64,000 bases of DNA from the NCBI RefSeq assembly GCF_000428785.1, contig NZ_AUAP01000010.1:40427-104426 (forward strand), given 5' to 3'. A program made the position numbers and the translations under genes. Below, piece by piece: positions 51,241 to 59,954 of the stretch. Position 1 is the first letter of the stretch; each line of letters opens with the position of its first letter. Source of the stretch: Conchiformibius kuhniae DSM 17694 (lineage in GTDB: Bacteria; Pseudomonadota; Gammaproteobacteria; Burkholderiales; Neisseriaceae). Under the pieces are notes generated by a model. The model saw nothing but the letters and a program-made list of their open reading frames with translations. It did not search any database and was not told the origin of the DNA.

Positions 51241-51807
51241 TCATTTCACAATCCACATTTTCCGTTCAAACACCGCCGCCTCATACACATCGTCCAATAC
51301 CAACTCCACGCCCAGCGCGGGCAAGGCAACGGTACCGCTACGGAAAGTGTGTTCCCGCCAATCATCGGCGCGGGAATACAAAAAGGCTTGTACAAATCGT
51401 TGTTCCAAAACCAGATAATGTTGCAGCGTGGGCAGTTGGCGGTATGCCGCCAATTTGGTTACCAAATCGGTAAAGCGGGTGGAACTGGACAAAATCTCCA
51501 TAATTACAATGACTTGGCTAAACTCCGCTTCGTTGTCGCGGCGGCAGTTTACCACCACGTCGGGCAGAAAATAGTGGCTGCCGATTTTGACTTTGCAGTC
51601 GCTGGCAAACGGCATGCAGCCGCTTTTGCGCAAACGGTTGCCCAATTCGCGGGTCAGGTTGTGGGCGATAAGCAAATGGTTGTGTGATGCGCCCGCCATC
51701 GCCACGATTTCCCCGTTGATGAATTCAAACATTTCATCGGGATTTTCCGCACAAAATTCAAGGTATTCCGCTTCGCTGGCGGCTTGGGCTTGCAGTAGGG
51801 TGTTCAT
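51241..51807 (-). CDS. Uma2-family putative restriction endonuclease-like protein (DUF820)
   Basis: The 188-residue protein has a PD-(D/E)xK-type fold core: FEFINGEIVAMAGASHNHLL, then LPDVVVNCRRDNEAEFSQ and IVIMEILSSSTRFTDLVTKL, ending with LQHYLVLEQRFVQAFLY. These residues (E, D, E-x-S) are the presumed metal site. Uma2 proteins are very widespread, often in cyanobacteria, with unknown function. Its start overlaps the hisB end by four bases (ATGA type), so it is translated with the histidine genes, which is odd. Confidence 0.88.
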   Translation of the reverse strand: MNTLLQAQAASEAEYLEFCAENPDEMFEFINGEIVAMAGASHNHLLIAHNLTRELGNRLRKSGCMPFASDCKVKIGSHYFLPDVVVNCRRDNEAEFSQVIVIMEILSSSTRFTDLVTKLAAYRQLPTLQHYLVLEQRFVQAFLYSRADDWREHTFRSGTVALPALGVELVLDDVYEAAVFERKMWIVK

Positions 51808-52397
51808 GCGGTCAGCGTGCCTTTGGTGGACGGCATGCGTCCCGCCATGCGTTCATCGTGCGCCACCGCCATGCGCAGGGCGCGTCCGAATGCCTTAAAC
51901 ACGGTTTCCGCCTGATGGTGGGCGTTTTTGCCGCGCAGATTGTCGATGTGCAGGGTCATCATGGCGTGATTGACCAGCCCGTGAAAAAATTCTTCAATCA
52001 AATCCACGTCAAACGTGCCGATGCGGGCGCGGGTGTAGTCCACATGGTAATGCAGTCCCGCCCGCCCCGACAAATCCAGCACCACGCGGCTCAAGGCTTC
52101 GTCAAGCGGCACATAGGCGTGTCCGTAGCGGGCGATGCCGCTTTTGTCGCCCCACGCTTGGCGCAGCGCCTGCCCCAGCGTGATGCCGATGTCTTCCACG
52201 CTGTGATGGTCGTCGATGTGCAAATCGCCTTTGCAGACAATGTCCAAGTCTATCATGCCGTGCCGTGCGATTTGGTCGAGCATGTGTTCAAAAAAGGGAA
52301 TACCGGTGTTGAAACAGGCTTTGCCCGTGCCGTCCAGATTGACGGATACGGTGATTTGGGTTTCGCTGGTGTTGCGGGAAACGGTAGCGGTTCGCAT
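51804..52397 (-). CDS. hisB: Imidazoleglycerol-phosphate dehydratase
   Basis: Sixth step of histidine synthesis, in the cytosol, Mn-dependent. The 197-residue monofunctional form shows the two metal-site halves FFEHMLDQIARHGMIDL with DDHHSVEDIGITLGQAL, and FHGLVNHAMMTLHID with GKNAHHQAETVFKAFGRAL. It follows hisC on the minus strand; an uptake sequence separates them. The phosphatase domain of enteric HisB is absent, as expected. Confidence 0.96.
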   Translation of the reverse strand: MRTATVSRNTSETQITVSVNLDGTGKACFNTGIPFFEHMLDQIARHGMIDLDIVCKGDLHIDDHHSVEDIGITLGQALRQAWGDKSGIARYGHAYVPLDEALSRVVLDLSGRAGLHYHVDYTRARIGTFDVDLIEEFFHGLVNHAMMTLHIDNLRGKNAHHQAETVFKAFGRALRMAVAHDERMAGRMPSTKGTLTA

Positions 52398-52432
52398 GGT
52401 TTTACTTTCTTGATTAAACGGTAAAAACGGTT

Positions 52433-52444
52433 TTCAGGCAGCCT
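52433..52444 (-). repeat. DNA uptake sequence at the hisC 3' end
   Basis: AGGCTGCCTGAA on the minus strand; encodes QAA and the hisC stop. Confidence 0.85.
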
Positions 52445-53492
52445 GCAACAAAACGGACAATACGGCATCGTTCTGTTCGGGCGTGCCGATGGTCAGGCGC
52501 AAGCAATTGTTTAATAAGGCATGGCTGCCGTGCAGTTTTTTCACCAAGATTTTGTTGTCCAACAATTTTTGATACGCGGCTTCGGCATCGGGCAGGCGCA
52601 CGGTGATGAAATTGGCTTCGCTGGCGAACACGGTCGCGCCCGCAATGCCGCGCAGGGCGTTGCTTAAACGCGTGCGCTCTTGTTTCAGTAATTCAATGTT
52701 TTTGTTGATAAAATCCATATTGTTCAACGCAAACTCGGCGGCGGTGAGGCTTAAGCAGTTCATATTGTAGGGCGGCAGGATTTTTGCCAATTCGTTCATG
52801 ACGGCGGGCGCACCGGCGGCGTAGCCCAAGCGCAAGCCCGCAAAGCCGATTTTGCTTAAGGTTCTCAAAACAATCAGGTTTTCAGGCTGCCCCGCTTGCG
52901 GCAAAAAGCTGTCGCGGCTGAATGCGCCGTAGGCTTCGTCCACCACCACCGCGCCCGATGCGGCGGCAATCACGGCTTCCACATCGGCGCGGGCAAACGG
53001 TACGCCGGTGGGGTTGTTCGGATAGGCGAGAAAAATCAGGGCGGGATTGTGTTCGGCAAGCGCGTTCAACACGGCGGGCAAGTCCAGCGTGAAATCGGGC
53101 TTGAGCGGCACGCCGATGCAGTCCATGCCAAACAGTTCGGCATTGCGGCGGTACATCACGAAGCTCGGTTCCAACACCAGCATTTTCGCATCCGTGCGGG
53201 CAAACAATAAGGTGATGAATTGTATAAGTTCGTCCGAGCCGTTGCCGAGCGCGAGCGCGGCGGTATCGGGAACGGGAAAGGCGCGGCGCAAGGCGGCGGG
53301 CAGGGCGGAAGCGGCGGGATTGGGATAACGGTTGATGTCGGCGCGGGCGAGTTGTGCGGCGAGTTCGCTTTGCAATTCGGGGGGAAAGGCGTAAGGCACT
53401 TCCATCGCGTCCAGTTTCAGCCAGCCTGCGGGCAGGTCGGCAACGGCGTAGGCGCGGGCGGCGCGGATGTTGGGGCGGATAAAGTTGAGCAT
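52434..53492 (-). CDS. hisC: Histidinol-phosphate aminotransferase
   Basis: PLP-dependent aminotransferase converting imidazole-acetol phosphate to histidinol phosphate. The 352-residue protein begins MLNFIRPNIRAARAYAV. LGNGSDELIQFI, FLAYPNNPTGVPF, VVVDEAYGAFS and the Schiff-base lysine in LRTLSKIGFAGLRLGYA are clear. The start was set at this ATG because the preceding dozen codons show no family similarity. The gene ends in LLQAA with its stop inside an uptake sequence. The divergent aroE gene lies upstream. Confidence 0.95.
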   Translation of the reverse strand: MLNFIRPNIRAARAYAVADLPAGWLKLDAMEVPYAFPPELQSELAAQLARADINRYPNPAASALPAALRRAFPVPDTAALALGNGSDELIQFITLLFARTDAKMLVLEPSFVMYRRNAELFGMDCIGVPLKPDFTLDLPAVLNALAEHNPALIFLAYPNNPTGVPFARADVEAVIAAASGAVVVDEAYGAFSRDSFLPQAGQPENLIVLRTLSKIGFAGLRLGYAAGAPAVMNELAKILPPYNMNCLSLTAAEFALNNMDFINKNIELLKQERTRLSNALRGIAGATVFASEANFITVRLPDAEAAYQKLLDNKILVKKLHGSHALLNNCLRLTIGTPEQNDAVLSVLLQAA

Positions 53493-53663
53493 GGTCGGGC
53501 AGGTGCGGTAAAGACAAATATAAGGCATCGGCGCACGGGCGTTTTGCGTGGGCGCGGACGGTATGCCGAACTATATCAGAAAATGTGGGGCAAGGGTTTC
53601 CGATTACGGCTGCCCGAAAGCGCGTTTTCGGGTTACAATGGGTTATTTGCTCCACACCTCAGC

Positions 53664-54497
53664 ATGATGATTGCCCAATATGCCGTTTTCGGCAACCCGA
53701 TTGCCCACAGCCGTTCTCCACAAATCCACCGCCTGTTTGCCACACAGGAAGGTGCGAACATCAGTTACCGCCGTATTTTGGCAGACAGGCAGCGCAATGC
53801 GTTTGCCGATGCGGTACGCGGTTTTTTCGCATCGGGCGCGGGCGGGGCGAACATTACCGTGCCGTTTAAAGAATATGCGTTTGATTTGGCAGACGAACAT
53901 TCGGAGCAGGCGCAGGCTTCGGGCGCGGTAAACACGCTGATTCCCCTGCCAAACGGCGGTTTGCGCGGCGACAATACGGACGGCGCGGGGCTGGTATGCG
54001 ATTTGCAGACGCATTTGCAAACGTCTTTGCGCGGCAAACGCCTGTTGCTGCTGGGGGCGGGCGGGGCGGCGCGGGGTGCGGTGTGCGCCCTGCTGGACAC
54101 CGGTTTGGCGGAATTGGTGGTTGCCAACCGCAGCGCCGACAAGGCACAGGTGCTGGCACGGCGTTTCGGCATCGCCGCCACCGGCTTTCACGCGCTGCCG
54201 CCCAATTATTTCGATGTGGTGGTCAATGCCACTTCCGCCGGCCTGAACGGCGAAGTGCCCGACATTTGCCCCGCCGTGTTCGGGCAGTGCGTTTTAGGCT
54301 ACGATATGCTGTATGCCAGCGACAAAACCGCTTTCATGCGTTTTGCCGCCGCAAGCGGCGCCACCGCCACCGCAGACGGCTTGGGCATGCTGGTGCGTCA
54401 GGCCGCCGAATCCTACCGCCTGTGGCGCGGCTTCACCCCCGATGCCGATGCCGTCATCACCGCCCTGCGCCGCCGCCCCCGAAAGGAAGGCTTGTGA
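53664..54497 (+). CDS. aroE: Shikimate dehydrogenase (NADP+)
   Basis: Reduces 3-dehydroshikimate to shikimate in the aromatic amino-acid pathway. The 277-residue protein begins MMIAQYAVFGNPIAHSRSPQ. The substrate site ANITVPFKEYAF, the GDNTDGAGLV motif and the nucleotide loop LLLGAGGAARGAVCALLD are present, with a late DGLGMLVRQAAESYRLW. The first of two ATG codons is given as the start. It overlaps mtgA by four bases. Confidence 0.96.
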   Translation: MMIAQYAVFGNPIAHSRSPQIHRLFATQEGANISYRRILADRQRNAFADAVRGFFASGAGGANITVPFKEYAFDLADEHSEQAQASGAVNTLIPLPNGGLRGDNTDGAGLVCDLQTHLQTSLRGKRLLLLGAGGAARGAVCALLDTGLAELVVANRSADKAQVLARRFGIAATGFHALPPNYFDVVVNATSAGLNGEVPDICPAVFGQCVLGYDMLYASDKTAFMRFAAASGATATADGLGMLVRQAAESYRLWRGFTPDADAVITALRRRPRKEGL

Positions 54498-55180
54498 AAT
54501 ACATCGTCTATTTGCTGTTGCTGCCCGTGTTTGCCCTGCTCACCTTCAATATGTATGCCTACGGCAGCATCATCGGGCTGCGCGTACTCGCCCCCGCCGA
54601 CACCGCATTCATGCGCAACCGCATGGCACAGCTTGCCGACAGCAAACCCGAAGTCAAACTGGACTACCGTTGGGTGGACTACGAACACATCTCGCCCCAC
54701 CTGAAAAAAGCCCTGATTGCCTCCGAAGACGCCCATTTTGCCAAGCATCAAGGCTTTGACTTGGCAGGCATACGCGCCGCCGCCGAGCGCAACCGCCAAA
54801 ACGGCGAAATCCGTGCCGGCGGCTCCACCATCAGCCAACAGCTTGCCAAAAACCTGTTTCTCAACGAACAGCGCAGCTACTGGCGCAAAGCCGAAGAAGC
54901 CGCCATCACCGCCATGCTCGAATCCGCCACCGACAAACGGCGCATCTACACCCTGTATTTGAACAGCATCGAATGGGGCTACGGCATCTACGGCGCGGAA
55001 GCGGCGGCACAACACTTTTACGGCATACCCGCCGCACGGCTCGACCGCCGCCAAGCCGCCCAACTTGCCGCCCGCGTGTCCGCCCCCCTGCGCTACGCCG
55101 ACCGCCCCCACGATGCCCGCCTGCAACGCAAAAGCGCCGTCATCTTAAAACGCATGGACAGCGCCGCCCTGCCCGATTAG
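54494..55180 (+). CDS. mtgA: Monofunctional biosynthetic peptidoglycan transglycosylase
   Basis: Membrane-anchored GT51 enzyme that polymerises lipid II into glycan strands. The 228-residue protein starts with GTG overlapping the aroE stop (GTGA), with AAGGAAGG upstream. An N-terminal helix is YIVYLLLLPVFALLTFNMYA. The GT51 motifs are IASEDAHFAKHQGFD, RAGGSTISQQLAKNLFL, RKAEEAAITAMLE and IYTLYLNSIEWGYGIYGAE. The aroE-mtgA pairing occurs in Neisseria as I recall. Confidence 0.95.
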   Translation: MKYIVYLLLLPVFALLTFNMYAYGSIIGLRVLAPADTAFMRNRMAQLADSKPEVKLDYRWVDYEHISPHLKKALIASEDAHFAKHQGFDLAGIRAAAERNRQNGEIRAGGSTISQQLAKNLFLNEQRSYWRKAEEAAITAMLESATDKRRIYTLYLNSIEWGYGIYGAEAAAQHFYGIPAARLDRRQAAQLAARVSAPLRYADRPHDARLQRKSAVILKRMDSAALPD

Positions 55181-55260
55181 ACAAAAATTTTTGTTGTGCG
55201 ATTGAAACGCCGCCCGCCCCCGCCGCACGCGCACCAATCCCAACACCCCCGATAATCCTG

Positions 55261-55266
55261 TATAAT
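55261..55266 (+). promoter_or_regulatory. Probable -10 box of pilF
   Basis: A perfect TATAAT preceded by TG lies about 48 bases before the pilF ATG. No convincing -35 element is visible, so only the -10 is marked. Confidence 0.4.
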
Positions 55267-55314
55267 TGCAAGGAAATTTTTACCACCACACCCCACACCG
55301 ACAGGTACACCGTT

Positions 55315-56994
55315 ATGAGCATAGGTTTATTTCGGGTCTTGCTGCAACAAAAGCTCGTCCCGCAAGAAAAAATCGAAAAATACCAACAAGCCGCCGAGCG
55401 CGGCACCTTCCTGAAAATGATTTTTGACGACAAAATCATCACCCCTCAGGATTTGTGCGCCCTGTTGTCGCGCATGTTCAACTACCCGCAATTCAACATC
55501 AACGCGTTTTCGCGCAGCAAAATGATGACCGACCTGCTGGACGAAAACCAAATGATGGCACACCGTTGCGTGCCACTGTTCAAGCGCGGCAGAAAACTGT
55601 TCATGGCGGTTTCCGACCCCACCAACATCCAAGCCCTGCAAAAACTCGTCTTCTCTAGCGGCTTGTCGATAGACTTGGTTTTGGTGCGCGACGACCACCT
55701 GAACAGCTTTCTCGAATGGTTCGGACAAAGCAGCACCAGCATCCTGCGCGAAATGGGCACCGACAGCACCCTGCAGGAAGCCCAAGCGCAAACCATGATT
55801 GTGGACGGACAAGAAGAAGAAGACGGGCCCATCGCCCGTTTTATCCAAAAAGTCCTGTCAGACGCACTCAACGCCGGCGCATCAGACATTCACTTTGAAT
55901 TTTACGAATTTATGGCACGGGTGCGTTTCCGCGTGGACGGACAACTGCGCGAAGTGGTTCAGCCCCCGCTCAACCTGCGCAGCCAGCTTGCCTCACGGAT
56001 TAAAGTGATGGCAAAGCTCGACATTTCCGAAAAACGCATTCCGCAGGACGGACGCATCCAGCTCCAATTCAGCCCAGACAGCAAAGCCATCGACTTTCGT
56101 GTGAACACCATGCCCTGCCTGTTTGGCGAAAAAGTGGTGATGCGTATCCTCAACTCCGATGCCGCCACCCTCAACATCGACCAACTGGGCTTTGAAGACT
56201 TCCAAAAAGACCTGATTATGGAAGCGATTCACCGCCCCTACGGCATGGTGCTGGTAACGGGCCCCACAGGCTCGGGCAAAACCGTCTCGCTCTACACCTG
56301 CCTGAACATTCTCAACACCGACGACGTAAACATCTCCACCGCCGAAGACCCCGCCGAGATTAACCTGCCCGGCATCAATCAGGTAAACGTGAACGACAAG
56401 CAGGGCTTGACCTTTGAAGCCGCGCTCAAAGCCTTCCTGCGTCAAGACCCGGACATCATCATGATTGGTGAGATTCGCGACTTGGGCACGGCGGACATCG
56501 CCATCAAAGCCGCGCAAACGGGCCATATGGTGTTCTCCACCCTGCACACCAACAACGCCCCCGCCACCCTGTCGCGGATGCTGAACATGGGCGTTGCGCC
56601 GTTCAACATCGCCAGCTCGGTCAATCTGATTATGGCGCAGCGTTTGGCACGGCGTTTGTGTTCCGCCTGCAAAGAACCGGTGGAGCGTCCGCCCGAACCC
56701 GCACTCAAACGCGCCGGCTTTACCGATGAAGACTTAGCGGGCGATTGGACGATGTACCGCCCCGTCGGCTGCGAAATCTGCAAAGGCAAAGGCTACAAAG
56801 GCCGTGCCGGCTTGTACGAAGTGATGCCGATGACCGAAAAAATGAAAGCCGTCATCATGAACAACGGCACGGAAGTGGACATCGCCAACATCGCCTACGA
56901 AGAAGGCTTGGTGGATTTGCGCCGCTCCGGCCTGCTCAAAGTGATGCAGGGCATCACCTCGCTGGAAGAAGTCATCGCCACCACCAACGAATAA
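55315..56994 (+). CDS. pilF: Type IV pilus assembly ATPase PilF (PilB)
   Basis: Hexameric cytoplasmic ATPase that powers pilus extension and is needed for natural transformation. The 559-residue protein has an N-terminal MshE-type domain (SIGLFRVLLQQKLVPQEKIE), the Walker A motif GPTGSGKT at residues 316-323, the Asp box DGRIQLQFS region, AEDPAEINLPGINQVNVNDK, the Walker B-like DPDIIMIGEIRD and the His box TGHMVFSTLHTNNA. The tetracysteine zinc site is CSACKEP with CEICKGKGYKGRAG. It is followed by pilG and pilD, the usual Neisserial order. Confidence 0.96.
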   Translation: MSIGLFRVLLQQKLVPQEKIEKYQQAAERGTFLKMIFDDKIITPQDLCALLSRMFNYPQFNINAFSRSKMMTDLLDENQMMAHRCVPLFKRGRKLFMAVSDPTNIQALQKLVFSSGLSIDLVLVRDDHLNSFLEWFGQSSTSILREMGTDSTLQEAQAQTMIVDGQEEEDGPIARFIQKVLSDALNAGASDIHFEFYEFMARVRFRVDGQLREVVQPPLNLRSQLASRIKVMAKLDISEKRIPQDGRIQLQFSPDSKAIDFRVNTMPCLFGEKVVMRILNSDAATLNIDQLGFEDFQKDLIMEAIHRPYGMVLVTGPTGSGKTVSLYTCLNILNTDDVNISTAEDPAEINLPGINQVNVNDKQGLTFEAALKAFLRQDPDIIMIGEIRDLGTADIAIKAAQTGHMVFSTLHTNNAPATLSRMLNMGVAPFNIASSVNLIMAQRLARRLCSACKEPVERPPEPALKRAGFTDEDLAGDWTMYRPVGCEICKGKGYKGRAGLYEVMPMTEKMKAVIMNNGTEVDIANIAYEEGLVDLRRSGLLKVMQGITSLEEVIATTNE

Positions 56995-57029
56995 TTTTAA
57001 ATCAACCCATTGAATAGGTATCGTTCATT

Positions 57030-58298
57030 ATGGCAGCCAGAAAACCCGTCAAAACCGTTTCGGCAAAAAAAGCCGCCGCCTTCAATCCCAAACAAAAGGA
57101 AAAAGGCAACCGCTACCAGTTTGAAGGCCGCAACCTGCAAACCGAATCCATCGTGCGCGGCGAAGTGGTCGCCCGCAACGAAGAAGAAGCGCGTCAGAAA
57201 CTGCAGCGCCGCCAAGTCAAGGTGCTGCAAATCACCAAGATGAAAAAAACGCGCGACAAAAAAATCACCCAAGCCGACCTGACTGTGTTTACCCGCCAAT
57301 TGTCCACCATGATGAAAGCGGGTTTGCCCCTGATGCAGGCATTCGACATCGTGGCAAAAGGACACTCCAACGCCACCATGACGCGCATGCTGCTGAGCGT
57401 GCGCGCCGACGTGGAGCAAGGCACGGCACTGGCAAGCGCGTTTGCCAAACACCCCAAGTATTTCGACAAATTTTACTGCAACTTGGTGGCGGCGGGCGAA
57501 GCGGGCGGCGTGCTGGAAGCCCTGCTCGACAAATTGGCAACCTATAAGGAAAAAACCCAAGCCATCAAGAAAAAAGTCAAAAGCGCGCTGACCTACCCGA
57601 TTTCGGTGATTGTGGTTGCCATCGTGCTGGTGATTGTGATGATGATGTTCGTCTTGCCCGAGTTCAAAAAGGTGTATGACGGCTTGGGCGCGGAACTGCC
57701 CGCGCTGACGGCGTTTATGATGAACATTTCCGATATTTTCGTTGCCTACGGCTGGCTGATTATCTTGGGCTTGGTCGGCTCGGTGGTGGCATTGGTGCAG
57801 ATTCACCAACGCTCGCCCGCTTTCCAGAAAAAGGTCGATGCGTGGCTGCTGAAAATGCCGATTTTCGGCGACATCGTGCAAAAAGCCACGATTGCGCGGT
57901 GGGCGCGGACAACGGCAACGCTGTTTGCGGCGGGCGTGCCTTTGGTGGAGGCTTTGGATTCGGTGGCGGGCGCATCGGGCAATATTCTGTATGAAGAAGC
58001 CACGATTGAAATCCGCAGCAAGGTCAATCAGGGTATTTCACTGACTTCCGCCATGCAAGCGGCGCAGATTTTCCCGAACATGGTGGTGCAGATGGCGTCC
58101 ATCGGTGAGGAATCGGGCGCGCTGGACGACATGCTGAACAAGGTTGCCGAGTTTTACGAAGACGAGGTGGACAACGCGGTGGCGATGCTGTCTTCGCTGA
58201 TGGAGCCGATTATCATGGTGGTGCTGGGCAGCATCATCGGTGTGATTTTGGTGGCGATGTACCTGCCCCTGTTCAACATCGGTAACGTGTTCGGCTGA
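57030..58298 (+). CDS. pilG: Type IV pilus inner-membrane platform protein PilG (PilC)
   Basis: Platform protein on which the extension ATPase acts. The 422-residue protein has two GspF domains, each preceding membrane helices: TVFTRQLSTMMKAGLPLMQA and WARTTATLFAAGVPLVEALD. Three helices are visible: ISVIVVAIVLVIVMMMFVLP, a segment around YGWLIILGLVGSVVALV, and the C-terminal PIIMVVLGSIIGVILVAMYL. An N-terminal cytoplasmic tail of about 80 residues is basic. The stop overlaps the pilD start (TGATG). Confidence 0.96.
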   Translation: MAARKPVKTVSAKKAAAFNPKQKEKGNRYQFEGRNLQTESIVRGEVVARNEEEARQKLQRRQVKVLQITKMKKTRDKKITQADLTVFTRQLSTMMKAGLPLMQAFDIVAKGHSNATMTRMLLSVRADVEQGTALASAFAKHPKYFDKFYCNLVAAGEAGGVLEALLDKLATYKEKTQAIKKKVKSALTYPISVIVVAIVLVIVMMMFVLPEFKKVYDGLGAELPALTAFMMNISDIFVAYGWLIILGLVGSVVALVQIHQRSPAFQKKVDAWLLKMPIFGDIVQKATIARWARTTATLFAAGVPLVEALDSVAGASGNILYEEATIEIRSKVNQGISLTSAMQAAQIFPNMVVQMASIGEESGALDDMLNKVAEFYEDEVDNAVAMLSSLMEPIIMVVLGSIIGVILVAMYLPLFNIGNVFG

Positions 58299-59212
58299 TG
58301 ATGGAAGAAACGGTGTTTGCGGTGGCGGCGGCAGGGCTGCTGGGCTTGATGGTGGGCAGTTTTCTCAATGTGGTCATCTACCGGCTGCCGGTGATGATGA
58401 ACAGGGAATACGACCGCGCCGCCAAAGAGATTTTGGCAAAGCCTGTGGAACAGGTGCTGGCATGGCTGCCCGCCGACAAAGCCGCCTCAGGACGGGCTTT
58501 GTTGGGCGTGGCTGCCGAGCCGCCGCCGCGTTTCAATCTGCTGCTACCGCGTTCGCGTTGCGGAAGCTGCGGGGCGGGCATCAAGGCATGGCAGAACATT
58601 CCCGTATTGAGCTGGCTGCTGCTGCGCGGACGCTGCGGCAGTTGCCGTGCGCCCGTGAGTGTGCGTTACCCTTTGGTGGAATTGCTCACGGGCGTGCTGT
58701 TTGGCGTGGTGGCGTGGCGTTACGGCGCGGACGCGGTAACGGCTTGGGGCTGTGTTTTGACGGCGTTTGTGCTTGCGCTGACGTTTATCGATGCCGATAC
58801 CCAGCTTTTGCCCGATGATTTGACGCTGCCTTTGGTGTGGTTGGGGCTGCTGTTCAATCTGCATACGGGTTTCGTGCCGCTTTCGCAAGCGGTGTGGGGC
58901 GCGGTGGCAGGCTACATGAGCTTGTGGACGCTGTACCAGACGTTCAAGCTGCTGACGGGCAAGGAAGGCATGGGACACGGCGATTTCAAACTGCTTGCCG
59001 CAGTCGGCGCGTGGGTGGGCGCGGCGGTGCTGCCGGTGGTGGTATTGGGCGCATCGCTGGTCGGGATTGCCGCCGCGCTGGTCAAACGGGTGGGCAAGGG
59101 TCAGCCGATGGCGTTCGGGCCCTGCTTGGCGGTGGCGGGGTGGCTGGTGTTTCTGTTTCACAATCAAGTCGGCACGCTAATTGCTTGGTGGTTGGCAAAA
59201 TCGGGCTTTTAG
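58298..59212 (+). CDS. pilD: Prepilin peptidase/N-methyltransferase PilD
   Basis: Membrane aspartyl peptidase that cleaves and N-methylates type IV prepilins and pseudopilins. The 304-residue protein has about eight hydrophobic segments. The cytoplasmic loop has the paired zinc cysteines (RCGSCGAGI and RCGSCRAPVS). Catalytic aspartates are in LTFIDADTQLLPDDLT and GMGHGDFKLLAA. coaE begins three bases after its stop, the order known from Neisseria and Pseudomonas. Confidence 0.96.
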   Translation: MMEETVFAVAAAGLLGLMVGSFLNVVIYRLPVMMNREYDRAAKEILAKPVEQVLAWLPADKAASGRALLGVAAEPPPRFNLLLPRSRCGSCGAGIKAWQNIPVLSWLLLRGRCGSCRAPVSVRYPLVELLTGVLFGVVAWRYGADAVTAWGCVLTAFVLALTFIDADTQLLPDDLTLPLVWLGLLFNLHTGFVPLSQAVWGAVAGYMSLWTLYQTFKLLTGKEGMGHGDFKLLAAVGAWVGAAVLPVVVLGASLVGIAAALVKRVGKGQPMAFGPCLAVAGWLVFLFHNQVGTLIAWWLAKSGF

Positions 59213-59215
59213 TTT

Positions 59216-59842
59216 ATGACGGCATGGATTGCACTCACAGGCGGCATTGGCAGTGGGAAAAGCCAAGCCGCCCTTTATTTTCAAGGCATCGGCGTTCCCG
59301 TTATCGACGCCGATGCCGTCAATCGCGAACTGATTACCACCCCGAACAGCCCCGCCCTGCGCGGCATTGCCCGCACCTTCGGCGCACAAATGCTTGATGA
59401 AAACGGCATTTTGCGCCGCGATGCCATGCGGCGGCTGATTTTCGGCGACAGTTGCGCCAAAGCCCGTTTGGAAGCGCTGCTCCACCCCCTGATTATCCGC
59501 GCAATCCGCCAACGCCAGCACGGCTGCACCGCCGGCTACGGATTGGTCGAGCTGCCCACTTTGGCAGAGCACCCGCATTTTGGCACACTGGTGCGGCGCG
59601 TTTTGCTGATACACGCCCGCCAAGACGTGCGCGTGGCACGGGTGATGCGGCGCAACGGCTTGTCCGAGCAGGAAGTATTGGCGATTGTCGCCGCCCAAGC
59701 CGATGACGCGCAACGCTTGGCGATTGCCGATGACGTCATCACCAACCACAGCACGCCGGACGCGCTCCAACACGCCGTTTTGCAACAACACGCGCACTAT
59801 GCCGAGCGGTTCGCGCCGCACCGCCCCGACACGAAACTTTGA
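59216..59842 (+). CDS. coaE: Dephospho-CoA kinase
   Basis: Last step of coenzyme A synthesis. The 208-residue protein has the P-loop ALTGGIGSGKSQAAL, VIDADAVNREL, HPLIIRAIRQRQ and LIHARQDVRVARVMRRNGLS (the lid region). The ATG comes three bases after the pilD stop. zapD follows, as in many beta- and gammaproteobacteria. Confidence 0.95.
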   Translation: MTAWIALTGGIGSGKSQAALYFQGIGVPVIDADAVNRELITTPNSPALRGIARTFGAQMLDENGILRRDAMRRLIFGDSCAKARLEALLHPLIIRAIRQRQHGCTAGYGLVELPTLAEHPHFGTLVRRVLLIHARQDVRVARVMRRNGLSEQEVLAIVAAQADDAQRLAIADDVITNHSTPDALQHAVLQQHAHYAERFAPHRPDTKL

Positions 59843-59954
59843 TACTGCTTCCCACCGCAGCGTGCGCCGCGCCCCGCTTGGGAACGGTTTGCCCCCGCCA
59901 AACCGACATCATCACACCATCAATGACGGGGCTTCAAACCGACAAGGAATTTTG

